Shown in pieces: positions 23,003-34,855 of a DNA stretch of 64,000 bases. This DNA is from Sebastes aleutianus (lineage: Eukaryota > Chordata > Actinopteri > Perciformes > Sebastidae). The stretch covers positions 21,439,380 to 21,503,379 of the forward strand of contig CAKAKS010000031.1 of NCBI GenBank assembly GCA_916700875.1, in the 5' to 3' direction. Position 1 is the first letter of the stretch. The number at the start of each line of letters is the position of its first letter. The position numbers and the translations under genes were made by a program. Under the pieces are notes generated by a model. The model made no database searches and was not told where the DNA came from. It saw only the letters and a list, made by a program, of their open reading frames with translations.

Positions 23003-23641
23003 TTGACACTTCATTTTACAGGTCCGCAAATTTCATGGTATTTAGGTGATAAATAGCAATTAACCTATTTTAAATTTCTTTTGAATTACTGCCAAATTAC
23101 CCCAATATTTACCTCAAAATTGATCAAAAATTACTTTATTATAAACATTATTTAATAACTATATTTCCCAATAGCTGGTAATTTATTTAATACATTTCCA
23201 GGAAAAGAATACAAAGTTAATTGATATGCTTTATTTCCATGTCTGTTGATAAATAGTTGATAATTAGCATATAACATATTTGAAATTTCTTTAAAAAACT
23301 CCCTGAATCATTACATCAGCTACCAGGTTACATTTGTGTTGACAATAAGTCACACAATGGTGTGATTTGTGTCTGATCAGAATTGTCTTCTATTAGTTTT
23401 CCACCTCCGATGAAGAGCAGTGACAGCTGCTTCTCAAGCACAAGGGCCATATTTTAACCATTATATGCTATTTTAGCATATAATTAATAAATAATGTTTA
23501 TAATAAAGTAATTTTTGATCAATATTGAGGTAAATTTTGGGGAAATTGACAGTATTTCCAAAGAAATTTCAAATAGGTTACTTGCTATTTATCACCTAAT
23601 TAACATGAAATTTGCAGACCTGTAAAATGAAGTGTTACCTA
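23003..23641. mobile_element. Foldback MITE with ~150-bp terminal inverted repeats
   Basis: The left arm (about 23006-23155) starts ACACTTCATTTTACAGGTC. It is mirrored by the right arm (about 23480-23636), which ends GACCTGTAAAATGAAGTGT. Inner blocks such as TTGATCAAAAATTACTTTAT and its complement also pair. The spacer has no coding sequence. Target duplication is unclear (TAATAGA against TAATAAG). Confidence 0.8.
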
Positions 23642-23814
23642 ATAAGACTACTAAGTTTGTGTCTGATATGGCTTTACCAAAAAGGTTTAATTACCTTTTT
23701 GGAAATTCTTAAAATTACATCTACTAATTCTTCCTCATTGAAAAAAATGGAATTTTTATAATGTTTTAGCTGCTGGACACAAGATTAGATTAGCCTTTAT
23801 TAGATTATTATATC

Positions 23815-24010
23815 ACTTAAGGCCTTTACATACCGGGAGTGTTGTTTTTGTGCAATTAATTCGCATCTCAATATATTTTTTCCAACCGTTGTTTTTCTCA
23901 TGAGTACTTTCACACAGAACGCAAATATTACAAAAATGAATAATAATTAATAATCGTAATTTAATTTATTTTAATTTAATCAGAGTGGAACTCCTTGTAA
24001 TTTGCATTAG
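23815..24010. repeat. Interspersed repeat (GGCCTTTACAYACCGG family)
   Basis: GGCCTTTACATACCGGGAGT with TTCGCATCTCAATAT also appears, in altered form, at 35983-36060 (GGCCTTTACACACCGGAGGG, then GAATAATTGGC). Both look like eroded copies of one family. Confidence 0.45.
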
Positions 24011-24129
24011 TATTGCCGTACTTTAAAACCTCAGGTATGACAATTTAAATCTCTTTGCACTGAGACCTGTAACTGGCATGTAAGAACTTAAGTCTCTCCT
24101 ACTATTCTAATTTCCTATAATAATTTGAA

Positions 24130-24450
24130 AATGTAATTTTCCTCAGCATTTCGCTGAATCACTGCAGGTCATCCTGGATTAGAGCGTCAGCTGTGTGTTG
24201 TTGCCTCCCCCCTGCTGCAGTATGCGTACATGCTGTTTGCTAATCTCTAAAATGAGCGGGGAGTGGATTTGACAGCTCTCTGTTTGCTAACTGACAGCCA
24301 ATTAGCCCAGTTTCCACACGGAAATTAAACAGACTCTATTCTTGGATTGTGAATCGATGTGACATGTTTCACTGTCGCACTGCTTAGAAAAGCTCTCTGT
24401 TTTATTTTAATTGCACTGCAACAAGAAGCAGATTTCCAATTAGAGTTTAT
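24130..24450. promoter_or_regulatory. Candidate conserved non-coding element
   Basis: A repeat-free block with several homeodomain-like cores (GACAGCCAATTAGCCC, GGAAATTAAACAG, TTCCAATTAGAGTTTATG) and octamer-like ATGCGTACATG. Conservation is not established. Confidence 0.25.
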
Positions 24451-24639
24451 GTGGGGACTGGGAGAGTTTCCGCTGTAACATTTCATAACATGAATAAAAC
24501 CTGTTTTTTAAGAAAGTAGCATGGAGGGTAATGTAGTAACGTTTTAGACCTGTGTGCTGTCAAATATCATGATTTATTACTTCATCAGACAAATGCAACT
24601 TCTGTATTTTTGAGTCTTTGACAGTTTTACACAAAAACG

Positions 24640-24821
24640 CACCCAATTCGACTGTTATCAGGCCATTCAATAGTCGTTATCAGTCGCTATAAGCACCATA
24701 GATGTGGGTCAATAGAGGCCTACTACGTTGTAAAAGTGAAAGTGAAACTGAAAAGCAACACTTTCTAACATTGTATACGTTGTAATACTGAATGAAATGT
24801 TACGTTTTGAACATAAACATA
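24640..24821 (+). repeat. Repeat fragment flanking the 30-bp minisatellite
   Basis: TGTTATCAGGCCATTCAATA ... GTTATCAGTCGCTATAAGCA and AGAGGCCTACTAC align with 20235-20310. This suggests the minisatellite arose inside a copy of that interspersed element. Confidence 0.5.
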
Positions 24822-25601
24822 AAGACTTCTTAGGTTTAGGCAACAAAACTACAACTTCTTTAGGTTTAGGCAACAAAACTACAACTTCTTTGGGTTTAGG
24901 CAACAAAACTACAACTTCTTCAGGTTTAGGCAACAAAACTACAACAGGTTTAGGCAACAAAACTACAACTTCTTTAGGTTTAGGCAATACAACTATAACG
25001 TCTTTAGGTTTAGGCAACAAAACTACAACTTCTTTGGGTTTACGCAACACAACTACAACTTCTTTAGGTTTAGGCAACACAACCACAACTTCTTTAGGTT
25101 TAGGCAATACAACTACAACTACAACCTCTTTAGGTTTAGGCAACACAACTATAACTTCTTCAGGTTTAGGCAACAAAACTACAACTTCTTTAGGTTTAGG
25201 CAATAAAACTAAAACTTTTTTAGGTTTAGGCAACAAAACTACAACGTCTTCAGATTTAGGCAATAAAGCCACACCTCTTTAGGTTTAGGCAACAAAACTA
25301 CAACTTCTTTAAGTTTAGGCAACTTCTTCAGGTTTAGGCAACAAAACCACAACTTCTTTAGGTTTAGGCCACAAAACTACAACTTCTTTAGGTTTAGGCA
25401 ACACAACTACAACTTCTTTAAGTTTAGGCAACTTCTTTAGGTTTAGGCAACAAAACCACAACTTCTTTAGGTTTAGGCAACAAAACTACAACTTATTTAG
25501 GTTTAGGCCACAAAACTACAACTACTTTAGGTTTAGGCAACACAACCACAACTTCTTTAAGTTTAGGCAACACAACCACAACTTCTTTAGGTTTAAGCAA
25601 A
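24822..25601. repeat. 30-bp minisatellite (TTAGGTTTAGGCAACAAAAC), ~780 bp
   Basis: About 25 units of TTTAGGTTTAGGCAACAAAA followed by CTACAACTTC. A few units are shortened or 36 bp long. The dominant period of 30 keeps long frames open on both strands (24797-25282 and 24709-25272), encoding repetitive LGLGNKTTTS and LLPKPKEVVV peptides. These are not genes. The unit matches an internal segment of the CCCGTTCTCATCCCA-group MITEs. Confidence 0.95.
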
Positions 25602-26890
25602 ATAATAAAAAAAGAAACACTTGTTTGTGTGGTGTGTTCAGGTGTGCCTGGGACAAACTAACGATATCCAGAGTGAGCGACTGTTGTTCCACCACACATT
25701 AACCGAGTGTGTAGGTGTATTAAGGGGGGGCTTTACTTTGTTTAATTCATCTTTGTTGTTTGTTTCTTTTCAGTTGTTGCGATGAAGACGCCGCTATTTG
25801 CGTGTTGCCGTGACGGATAAACGATTGTCCTCCAATAAAAATGTCATTTCACAGCTCAATACGCTGATCGAACAGAGGCGAAGCGACGTGCGTTTGTGTG
25901 TGTCATCACCTCACACAGGCACTGCTTGTGGCTGGAAATACTTCAGACTGTTAACTGCATCTCTGAGGAGCTGTTTATGTTTTACAATAAACTCAAGGGA
26001 GCTGTGATGAGGTCAGGGGTCCAACACACCTGCCATGTGCCATGTACTATATAATCACTTCCTGTCATAATATGTATAATAGTTTAACTACATTTCACAG
26101 AAACAGTGGGAACTATATTAGTGTAAAATTAACCTTGAGCTTAACATCAGCAGCAAATAAAAACCAGATCATCTGAATGCTTCAGGCTCGTAAACCTTCA
26201 TTCAGTCTGTTCGTCATAAGAATAAGACTAATGAGAGAGGACAAGGATACAGGATGAAAAGAAAGAAAGAAAGAGAAAAGAGGAACGTGGTGAGGAAAGA
26301 CTGAGAGGAGATGCAGCAGAGAAATGATGATGAGGAGGAAGCTGATATAATTTGCCTGTCAGAATTCATTAGGGCTAAACTGGAGACACACATACAGACA
26401 CTCGATGGTTTTAATTCCAGAATCTCATTTCAGATCTGATTAATTACTCTCTCACGCTTGACGAAGGAAATCAGCAGCAAAACTGAAGGGATTAACACAC
26501 ATACACACACATACACACACACAAGCATATACGCACACACACAGATGGTAAATGAATTATTCATCCAGCTCGCCTGTTTTTGTTTTTGTTTTAAATTGAA
26601 AATACAACACAACAGCAACACAATTATATCAGCAAAACAATGGGACATAAACTGTGTGTGTGTGAGTGTGTGTGTGTGTGTATGTTAAACACTGAGTTTA
26701 GCACGTAGATGCCAAATGAAAACAAAACAACAGCAGTACATTTTGGTGACACTGACAAACAACGAAAACAACTATTTATGTGGCTGAGGTTTTTAAATGA
26801 GCTGCAGTTTAAGATTCAACAGTTTAATCGTAATAATACGGTGCTAATCGCACAATATGGATGTAATTCCGAAGGGATCCTGGGCTGAGT
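25602..26890. other. Intergenic, microsatellites only
   Basis: Short (CA)n at 26494-26540 and (GT)n at 26653-26680. No gene or larger repeat was recognised. Confidence 0.5.
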
Positions 26891-27275
26891 TTAAAGGGAC
26901 TCTTTGTAAGAATCAGAATTACATGCTTGGCAGTAATGTTAGCTTACCAAACGAAGGTCCCTACATGAATGTAAGACCCGGCAGATGTTGATCCTGACGT
27001 TAACTTTTCCTGCTTCAGCCTCCCGACCGTGGTCAGAAGGCACAGGGGAGACACCGTAGTTTTGGTCTCCTGGGCCGGAGTCGATAACGTTGCTCGCTCC
27101 GGAGAGAGCGTGCATGATGTCTCATCCAGAAAAACAGGCTCTTCACATTAAAGCAGTCTACGGGCTGATAGAGGAAACCAGAAAGACGTCTTTTTTAGGT
27201 TAGGTTACAACCTGTTCACACATTGGCAATGAAAAACGATTTCTACGTGTAGAAAGTTACATACAGTCCCTTTAA
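26891..27275. mobile_element. TTAA-bounded MITE (385 bp)
   Basis: It starts TTAAAGGGACTCTTTGTAAG and ends TTACATACAGTCCCTTTAA. The termini form imperfect inverted repeats (AAAGGGACTSTWTGTAA) and both ends sit on TTAA, which is the piggyBac-type target. The interior has no coding sequence. Confidence 0.75.
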
Positions 27276-27759
27276 CTGAGGTTTACATTACATTCATTTG
27301 GCAGATCATTTTGTTGATTTGGTGTCGAAGTGAAAAGCAAACGCTCTTATTTGGCAATATTTCAGATTTAAACCCAATACTATAAGAGAACCACAACACT
27401 AATGAAGCAATCGCCGTGAGGAGGACAGAGCGGTCACAGCTGGTGTTCGCGGCACAGCGTTGCCAGGTAGACCGGCCCTGCAGCAAAAAGCTGGAAGCCA
27501 GACACACAGCCACAAAGATCGTATTGACCGTCATATTAAATGTCTGGTGTAATTGGTAACACCAGTGACATCCCTACCTAATAAGTGAATTCAAACTCAA
27601 TATGAACAAAAGGTAGATGTCGTGTCATACTATATGCACCCTTCCAAACAAGCAACTAAAAGCGTTTTCAGAATACCAGAGCAGAAATGCTATGAGCTTC
27701 TGCCTTTCTTTTTTTTTTTAAAGAAATGACAGGTTAGTAATCGCTAGCATGCCGTGTTG
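27276..27759. other. Intergenic, nothing recognised
   Basis: No repeat or coding signal stands out. Confidence 0.4.
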
Positions 27760-28076
27760 ACGTGTAGTCTGAAAAGAGTTTTCAGCCTGCGGTGGAAGAT
27801 GGCAGCGACTCAGCGGGGAGTTCATACCACCACTGTGGTGCAGAGCGAAGCTTCGACTGAGAGCAGCACCAGAATGTTGAACTTGATGTGAGCTGCAACA
27901 AGGAGCCAGTGAATGGGAGTGGTGTGGGGAAAACCAGCTACCAGATGGGCTGCAGTGTTCTGGACTAGCTGAAGAGGTCTGGCAGCGGACACAGTGACAC
28001 TCTGGCAAAGAGGAAGTTTTAAAAGTGCAGGCAGGGGATGTGCCTGGATGAGCACCAGGGCTGCCTCCCCACTCAA
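27760..28076 (-). mobile_element. LINE reverse-transcriptase C-terminal remnant
   Basis: The minus-strand translation contains RPLQLVQNTAAHLVAGFPHT followed by TPIHWLLVAAHIKFNILVLL. This is the hallmark of the RT C-terminus in fish LINEs (usual form: LQLVQNAAARL ... SLHWLPVAARIRFKTLVL). The downstream frame is broken, with a trace of RRLKTLF. Clade is uncertain (L2-like is likely). Confidence 0.7.
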
Positions 28077-28124
28077 GCTTCCTTACAATTACATCCATAC
28101 TGGACGAATGCACACCCGATAACT

Positions 28125-28320
28125 ATGTCCAATGCCAGTGGAAGTGGTTGGTAACGTTAGACGTTCATGCCCCGTCACAGATATGCAATTGATGTTCCTC
28201 TTTTTATTAACCATAACCACAATCTTTCCCGAATCTTAACCAAGTGTTGTAGTTTCCTAACCCGAACCATACCTCAAACATAGTTTAATTATGACCCACT
28301 AGTAGTGTGTCTGTATCTGC
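28125..28320 (-). mobile_element. Fragment of the CCCGTTCTCATCCCA-group repeat
   Basis: AACCATAACCACAATCTTTC, CTTAACCAAGTGTTGTAG and TTTCCTAACCCGAACC match, in reverse, the element segment containing TTAGGTTTAGG and GGTTAAAAT. Termini are absent. Confidence 0.4.
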
Positions 28321-28453
28321 AGAGACTCTGCAGCCCTCGGCCTGTATTTTTCTCTTCCCTTCTTATTTGGCTGTGTTCGGGACTCTTCTGGGTGTCTTCA
28401 AAGTGTCTTTGTGTCCCACGTGGGGGGTTTAACCCCTCAGCCAATAACACCGT

Positions 28454-28986
28454 TGTCAGGTTGTCAGGATAACACAGGACCCAAACACAGGTAGGATGAG
28501 GAGGCAGCCAAGTAAAGTGCAATGATTTAGTAACAGAAAAACTTACTATCTACAAAAATGCAGCTGGTCCGGCAGGCAGGTTACAAAAAAACATTCCAGG
28601 AAGTAAAATCACAAGGAGAAAACTTGACCTTCAGAACACTGGGAAAAAAAAACAACTCTCCTAAGGGTGAAACACATCACATGAGGAGCGACAAGGAACT
28701 GACAATGAAACACACAGACTAAATACGGAAAGGAGAGCAGGATGATTGGACACAGGTGGGACAAATCTGGGCAGGGCAGACAATCATCTAAGGCGGGAAA
28801 ACTCAAAAGCAGGAAGTAAAACCAGACATGACACACGGGGAGTATATCAAAATAAAACAGGAAACACTAAATGAATGAAACAACGAATATAACAGAAAAC
28901 CTAAAAACCTAGAAAACAAAATCCATCCTAAAAAGATATAATGAAAGATATAAAGTCTTAACAAAAAGGGCAGGTAGACTGTGACA
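28454..28986. mobile_element. TGTCA...TGACA-bounded repeat, LTR-like (~525 bp)
   Basis: It begins TGTCAGGATAACACAGGACC (28462; a second TGTCAGG lies at 28454) and ends GTAGACTGTGACA. The TG...CA ends with a 5-bp inverted match and about 525 bp length fit a solo LTR. No convincing target duplication was seen, so another element type is possible. Confidence 0.45.
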
Positions 28987-29033
28987 AGCGTGCAGGATGT
29001 GCAGGATGTGCAACCCGTTCAGGCATCCGATGC

Positions 29034-29085
29034 CGGGGGCAATGCCCAAGTTGCGGTATTTGTTGAGTTGGGAGTGAGAATGGGT
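29034..29085. mobile_element. Solo MITE terminus
   Basis: GTTGCGGTATTTGTTGAGTT followed by GGGAGTGAGAATGGG matches the right TIR of the element at 10690-11262. Nothing else of the element is adjacent. Confidence 0.6.
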
Positions 29086-31124
29086 TGTCAGTTACAGTCT
29101 TGACTTTCACATGTCAGCCTGAGATCATCTGTTGGACCAATCACAATCCATTACCACGGTGTCCGTCACTAACGCCCCGTGAAAATGAATTCTAACTGGT
29201 TTCATGCCTCATTATGAACCTGTTGACCTTGGTTCTAGAAAAAAAAGATGCACATTTAATATTATTTAATTTGTATTATTATTTATTTCACTGTTTGGTA
29301 AATGCTTTATAAACCCTAGAAGACAAAAATGTTAAAATAAGATGAGAAAAGCTGTGATTTATATATCATAAGTAAATAAATAAGAAACATAAGCATTAGG
29401 AAAGGTAAGGTAACTTATATTCAAAACAAAATCTAAACACATTAAAACCCTTAAACTTCTACCTCTCGTCATATTCACAGTAAAAGGGATTTTTCCATCT
29501 GCACTGCGTCCCTGATGGAAAGCAGAGAAGAAAGTTTGGGGCTTCATATTCACTTTATTTACACAAAAAGAAATGGAGATAAGAAAAGAAAACATAGAGA
29601 GAAGAAAAAATAAAAAATATAGAGTGGGAGGCACATAGAAAGCCTGCAGGGTTTAATAAAAAGAAAAACTTGTTTTTGAGGGAAAACTAAACCAAAAACT
29701 ATGTGACAGACAGACAGACAGGAGGGTGGAAGGAAAGAGGACTGAAAAACAAAATTAAACAAATTTAGAGGCGACAGTGCCAGCAAACACAGAGCCAAGA
29801 CTCAGCGGCCGCTCAGGGAACAGACGACTGAAGATGAAGCTCAATTTGTTCATGTAGATTTGAGAACTCACTGCTGCTATGGAGGACCACAAGAGTCACG
29901 TAAATAATAATCAAGCATTTAATTAGATTAATAACTAATTGTACAATAAAAATAGGCATTATTTATTCATCTATGAATAAATGGACTAAATTACAAAGTG
30001 TTTAACGTTAAAGAAAATTAAAATAATTATGAAAATAATTCAGAGTTGAAATATTAATCATCAATAAATAGTTCAAATTAGAAAGGGATTTACAAAAACA
30101 CCATAAAACAGTTAATAAGTACATCGTTTAAAAAATACATGAATGAATTCATGAATAAATAATGACATTTAAAATTCTATTTGAAAATGCAGTTTAAAAA
30201 GAGAAAACTGGATTTTACAAATTTAATTAAGATTACAGATTTTAATCAGGAAATTAAAAGGGGATCTTCTTTTCCCATTTTGCATTTTGCTGAAAGAAGT
30301 AATAAAGTTTGGCATCTTGGTTCAGACTACAGAGCCTCCGTGTGTGAAGGCATTTCGGTGAAATAAAAAAATAAAAAAATAAATAGGATTGTGTATTTAA
30401 GTTGTATCCTGCATTGTCCCTGGCAAAAACATCCCCAAATACTTTGTCCAAGGCAACTTTAACATGTATCATCTGTGTGTTTTTCTGCAGAAAATCAATC
30501 AATCGATTGACCACTGTTTTATCCCCAACTGACCCAGATTCTCTCAATAAAATCAACAACATCGCTGCGGAGACAGACTGCGGGAGAATCACAAAACGTA
30601 TTTGTCATGAATAATTAACTGAATAATCCAATAGCCAGCTCGATGACTAAAATGTGATGTGGATGTTCTTACTGTTTGCAATGTTGGTGTTCCAGGACGT
30701 GAAGCAAATTCTGATGTTGTGAGCCATTATGATTCCGATTGAACAAAATATTACATGAGAAAAGGCTGCAAATAGCGTAACCATTAGTGAGGTCCAAGCC
30801 TGAGTAAAAAAGGACAATGAGACATTTCTCAGTTTGGATAAGTTGAAATGTGACCATGAGTTCTCATAACAAGATATCTCTGTTACTACAGGTCAGATTG
30901 TTGTGAAATTTACAGACCCTATTCCTGCTCCCTCGGAGAATGAACCTTATATTTTAATGACCCCATGACCTTTGCACTAGTTTCATCCGAAGCAAAAAAC
31001 AAACAGAACAAAACAGAAAAACCCAACTGCTTTAGTCAGCAGCACTGTGATCAAAAAGTGACTAATTGTTTGCCACTCTTGTTTTAATGGTGTTGGGAAT
31101 GGATATGAGCGGGCCTGGTTAATA
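29086..31124. other. Intergenic, AT-rich, no gene
   Basis: AT-rich sequence with short A/T tracts. The open frames around 29359-29798 and 30254-30592 are low-complexity and have no recognisable domain. Confidence 0.4.
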
Positions 31125-31358
31125 GCAAATATCAAAGATAATTGTTAATATCAATAAAATTAGGAGTATATTATTATAAAATTAGAACAAAAACAATGTC
31201 AAATATTGTCCAGAAACACTCACAGGTACTGCATTTAGCATAGCAAATATGCTCAAATCATAAAATGGCAAACTGAACAGCTGTCAGTGTGTCAGTGTGC
31301 TGACTTGACTATGACTTGCCCCAAACTGCATGTGATTATCATAAAGTGGGCATGTCTG
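31125..31358 (+). mobile_element. Truncated hAT-like MITE
   Basis: Carries only the central core: ATTGTCCAGAAACACTCACA, GTGTGCTGACTTGACTATG, CATAAAGTGGGCATGTCTG. Both termini are missing. Confidence 0.8.
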
Positions 31359-33914
31359 TGTAAACATAAGAGAAAAAGGATCAACAGAAAGGGCTTCCCA
31401 CGCCTACAACTACCAGGACTGCTTTTCAGACTACATTTACATTTGATAATACAAAGTACACACTCGAAGCGACACTTGGCAGCACGGTCTGGTTGGGAAC
31501 CAGGGAGAAGAGGGAGTGAAGCCGGTCTCGGCAGCTGCCATTTTAAAGTGTGCGGCATCAGCCTCCGGTCCAATCGCCAGCCACCACCTGCAACTAAACA
31601 GCACACAACCACACAAAAATAAAAATAAACATTACCACTCAGGGTCATAACATAATACAGTGACTATGGATAAGTACCTCATACAACCCCACTTAAAAAC
31701 AAATCCAAACTATCCCTTCAACCATTCACTGCTAATGAAGAGGTGTTTTACTCCGAGAACTCAGACAACCATTTACAATTAGCTCCTCCATTGTTTCCCC
31801 CAGTGTGGTTTCTGTGGTTGCCATGGTCACAAGCTAAAAATGGTCAATGACTCCAGTGGCAGCGGCAAATAATGCATGTACGGCTGCACTGAAAAAGGCT
31901 GCGGAGGTTAACAGCTCATTGTTTGGAAATCAGTACGTTGTTTGCTCTGTCCGACGCTCTCATATTGTGGCTGTAATGAACACCGCAGCCTGTAGGGGAC
32001 ACTATGAGAAGTTTCCCCACTACACTTTTTGGAAAGCGAGGAGGTGTCACATACTCCGGAGCGAAAATCTGAGAAAAGGGCTTGCATGGCCTTCAATATT
32101 TGATTCTTGTTTTTCCCCAAACTTTTTCAAAAAGCTTTGTGTGACCTTACCTTTCTGACGTGAGCTACATTTTCATCACCAGTGGTGTGAGACAATATAC
32201 TCATGAGTGTTCACACAAAAAAGCTTTTTGGAAGTTTAGCAATGAGAAAAAGTGAGAAAAAGTGTGCTCCGGCTGGTGGGCGGTACTTGGTATTTCATCA
32301 ACTTGATCTCAGTACACTACAAGATGTTTCTGAAAACATTTTAATGTGAGAAATAGGCATTACAGTAACAGAATATTGATTCATATTTGATTAGCGCTGC
32401 CTAGTTTGACTGTTTGATTGGAGTTTGCGAGTGATTGACAGCTGCTCAGAGACGGCAAGGCTCCAGCTCGGCTCTGATTGGTTGTTTTCCTCCGGTCTGT
32501 GAAATCTTGCAGATACCGTTAAGAGCACCGGAGGACACAGAGACACCTGTTTTTTTAGATTACCTGTCTCATGCACTATTGTCAGGATATAGTGACCGTT
32601 TTATATATATATAGTGACTTTTTTTAAATCATATTTGCTCTAATTCTACCTACTGCTGCTTTAACAAATAGATATATCAGGGAAGGGTGTAATGATGGAA
32701 GAAAAAAAAGTTGGCTTGTGCTTGTTTTTATTTTGCAGTACGAAGGCAAAGAAGGCAGGTTACTTCTCGCGTTTATCTTACTGTATCTCCTATTGAGACT
32801 CATTAAAGATAACTGGTGTCAAAAACAGAACAGGAGAGAGGGTGAGAAGAAGAGATAAAAAAGACGACGAGAAGAACCTGTCGAAAAATCTCACTTCAGG
32901 ACGAGTTTGTATATCATAACAGAAATCAATTAACGCCACATACAGGCTGGCTGTGTTTACATGAGTTACCGTCTCCAGGCAACCAACGAGACGAGCCGCC
33001 GTTAACGAGCTGCGGCGAAGCAACTGCACACGGCGAAGAGCCTCTTCAGAGCAACGCAGTGTGTGTGTGTGTGTGTCTGTGGAGAGAGTGTGTGTGGGTG
33101 TTTGTGAATGTTTTGGGTTCATGGAGGTGGAATTGAAATCATGCATGAGAATGTGTGTGTGTGTGCGTGTTCTTGTATTTTTACCTCTCCCAGGACTTGT
33201 TTCTTGAATTTTTGAAAGCTTGAGTGAGGATATTTCTGGAAAGGAGGGGGGCTATGTGAAATTTCTTAGAATATTCCAATGTTTTTTTTGGAATATAATT
33301 GTGTTTTGCAAAGTTATACGGTGCAGCGTCTCCGTGGTGACGGATCTCTACAACAGCTGGGGCCATTGACAAGAAGCCACTCAAGAAATAGTTGCAGCAC
33401 ATAACTCCCCCTCAAAACACAAACTAGTTCTTCCATTTGTTTGTGTTTGGATGAAACTAACAAGACAGAGAGTAGTTAGAGGTGGTGATAGCCACTGGCT
33501 AAATGTTTCCCACTACTTCCAGTCTCTATGCTCGAGGCTAACCACACGCTGACTCCAGCTTTGATCTTCTAATCTCACTCCCTGAAAGTGTATTTCCCGG
33601 TCGGCTGTCGGACAGCTTGGAGCGGTCGGTGAGCGTCTGTCGGCCTAGTTTTTCCGATGTGTGCCGTACCGTTGGTTCTAATCTGCCCGTGTCGCAGGCT
33701 TTTCAGCCGATTCAGCATGTTGAATCTGCGGCGGAGCACGTCGGTGAGAGAAATCACTCTGATTGGCTGTCAAGCTGTTCACCGAATCAGTGCAGAGGAA
33801 GAGAAAGGAAGTGAGGAAAGCAAGCCAACGAGTAAAGTCGAGAGGGTAAACACAGAAGGCTCTTCTCATTTATCATCTTCATCGCATCTGATCATTCTAA
33901 TACACTCTAATAAG
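31359..33914. other. Intergenic, degenerate repeats and an X-box-like motif
   Basis: No gene. GTTGCCATGGTCAC at 31817-31830 matches 12 of 14 bases of the RFX X-box palindrome. Sequence at about 32390-32560 (GATTGACAGCTGCTCAGAGA, then GATTGGTTGTTTTCCTCCGG) and 33605-33800 (CGATTCAGCATGTTGAATC, CTCTGATTGGCTGTCAAG) has the look of fish interspersed repeats, families unassigned. (GT)n runs are at 33059-33076 and 33152-33169. Confidence 0.35.
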
Positions 33915-34275
33915 CAACTGTATGTATATATGTATTATTGGATATCAATTAACAACACGAAACAACCCTCACAGGTACTGCATTTAGCATAAAACTATAT
34001 GCTCAAATCATAACATGGCAAACTGCAGCCCAACAGGCAACAACAGCTGTCAGTGTGTCAGTGTGCTGACTTGACTATGACTTGCCCAAAAAACTGCATG
34101 TGATTATCATAAAGTGGGCATATCTGTAAAGGGGAGACTCGTGGGTACCCATAGAACCCATTTTCATTCCCATATCTTGAGGTCAGAGGTCAAGGGACCC
34201 CTTTATAAATGGCCGTGACAGTTTTTCCTCGCCAAAATACAAGCTGTTATTATCGCATTAACTTTGGCAGCCCTG
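33915..34275 (+). mobile_element. Truncated hAT-like MITE
   Basis: The core from TATTGGATATCAATTAACAA through GGTCAGAGGTCAAGGGACCC ends at GCATTAACTTTGGCAGCCCT, a one-base variant of the right TIR. The left third is missing and there is an internal deletion after CTCGCCAAAATA. Confidence 0.85.
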
Positions 34276-34580
34276 TTAGTTCCACCTTATTGTGGGATGA
34301 TGAGTCTGCTGAGTGCTGGAGGACCAGAGGACGTCCAGCCTGACAGGCATGAATGTTTCTGTTTGTCTCTCTCCGTGCTTCTTCTCGTCTCTGTGCTCGA
34401 GAAGAGAGCCGAGGTCCTGGCGTGCAACGTGCCCTCTGACTTCTTCTACTGTACGAGGTCTGTTGTCAGCTCATTTCTCTGCTTGACGAGTTTATCTTTC
34501 CATTTTTTTTTTCAATCCGAAGATAAAGAGACTGAGTGTAAAAGTCTGAGTGTGAGAGAGAAAGAGATTTGTTCTATAAA

Positions 34581-34624
34581 GTGTGTGTGTGTGTATGTAT
34601 GTGTGTGTGTGTGTGTGTGTGTGT
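34581..34624 (+). repeat. (GT)n microsatellite
   Basis: About 20 GT units with a TATGTAT interruption. Confidence 0.95.
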
Positions 34625-34701
34625 CTGGGTCTCATGCTGTGATATGAACTGGTGCAAATTGCCTCAGTCCAGCCCTGAAGTTAGTCTGACTTATTGGACA
34701 G

Positions 34702-34855
<154 letters not shown>

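Noticed and set aside
24709..25282. Long overlapping ORFs on both strands (187 and 161 codons)
   Set aside because: They are produced by the 30-bp minisatellite, whose period is a multiple of three; the peptides are pure tandem repeats.
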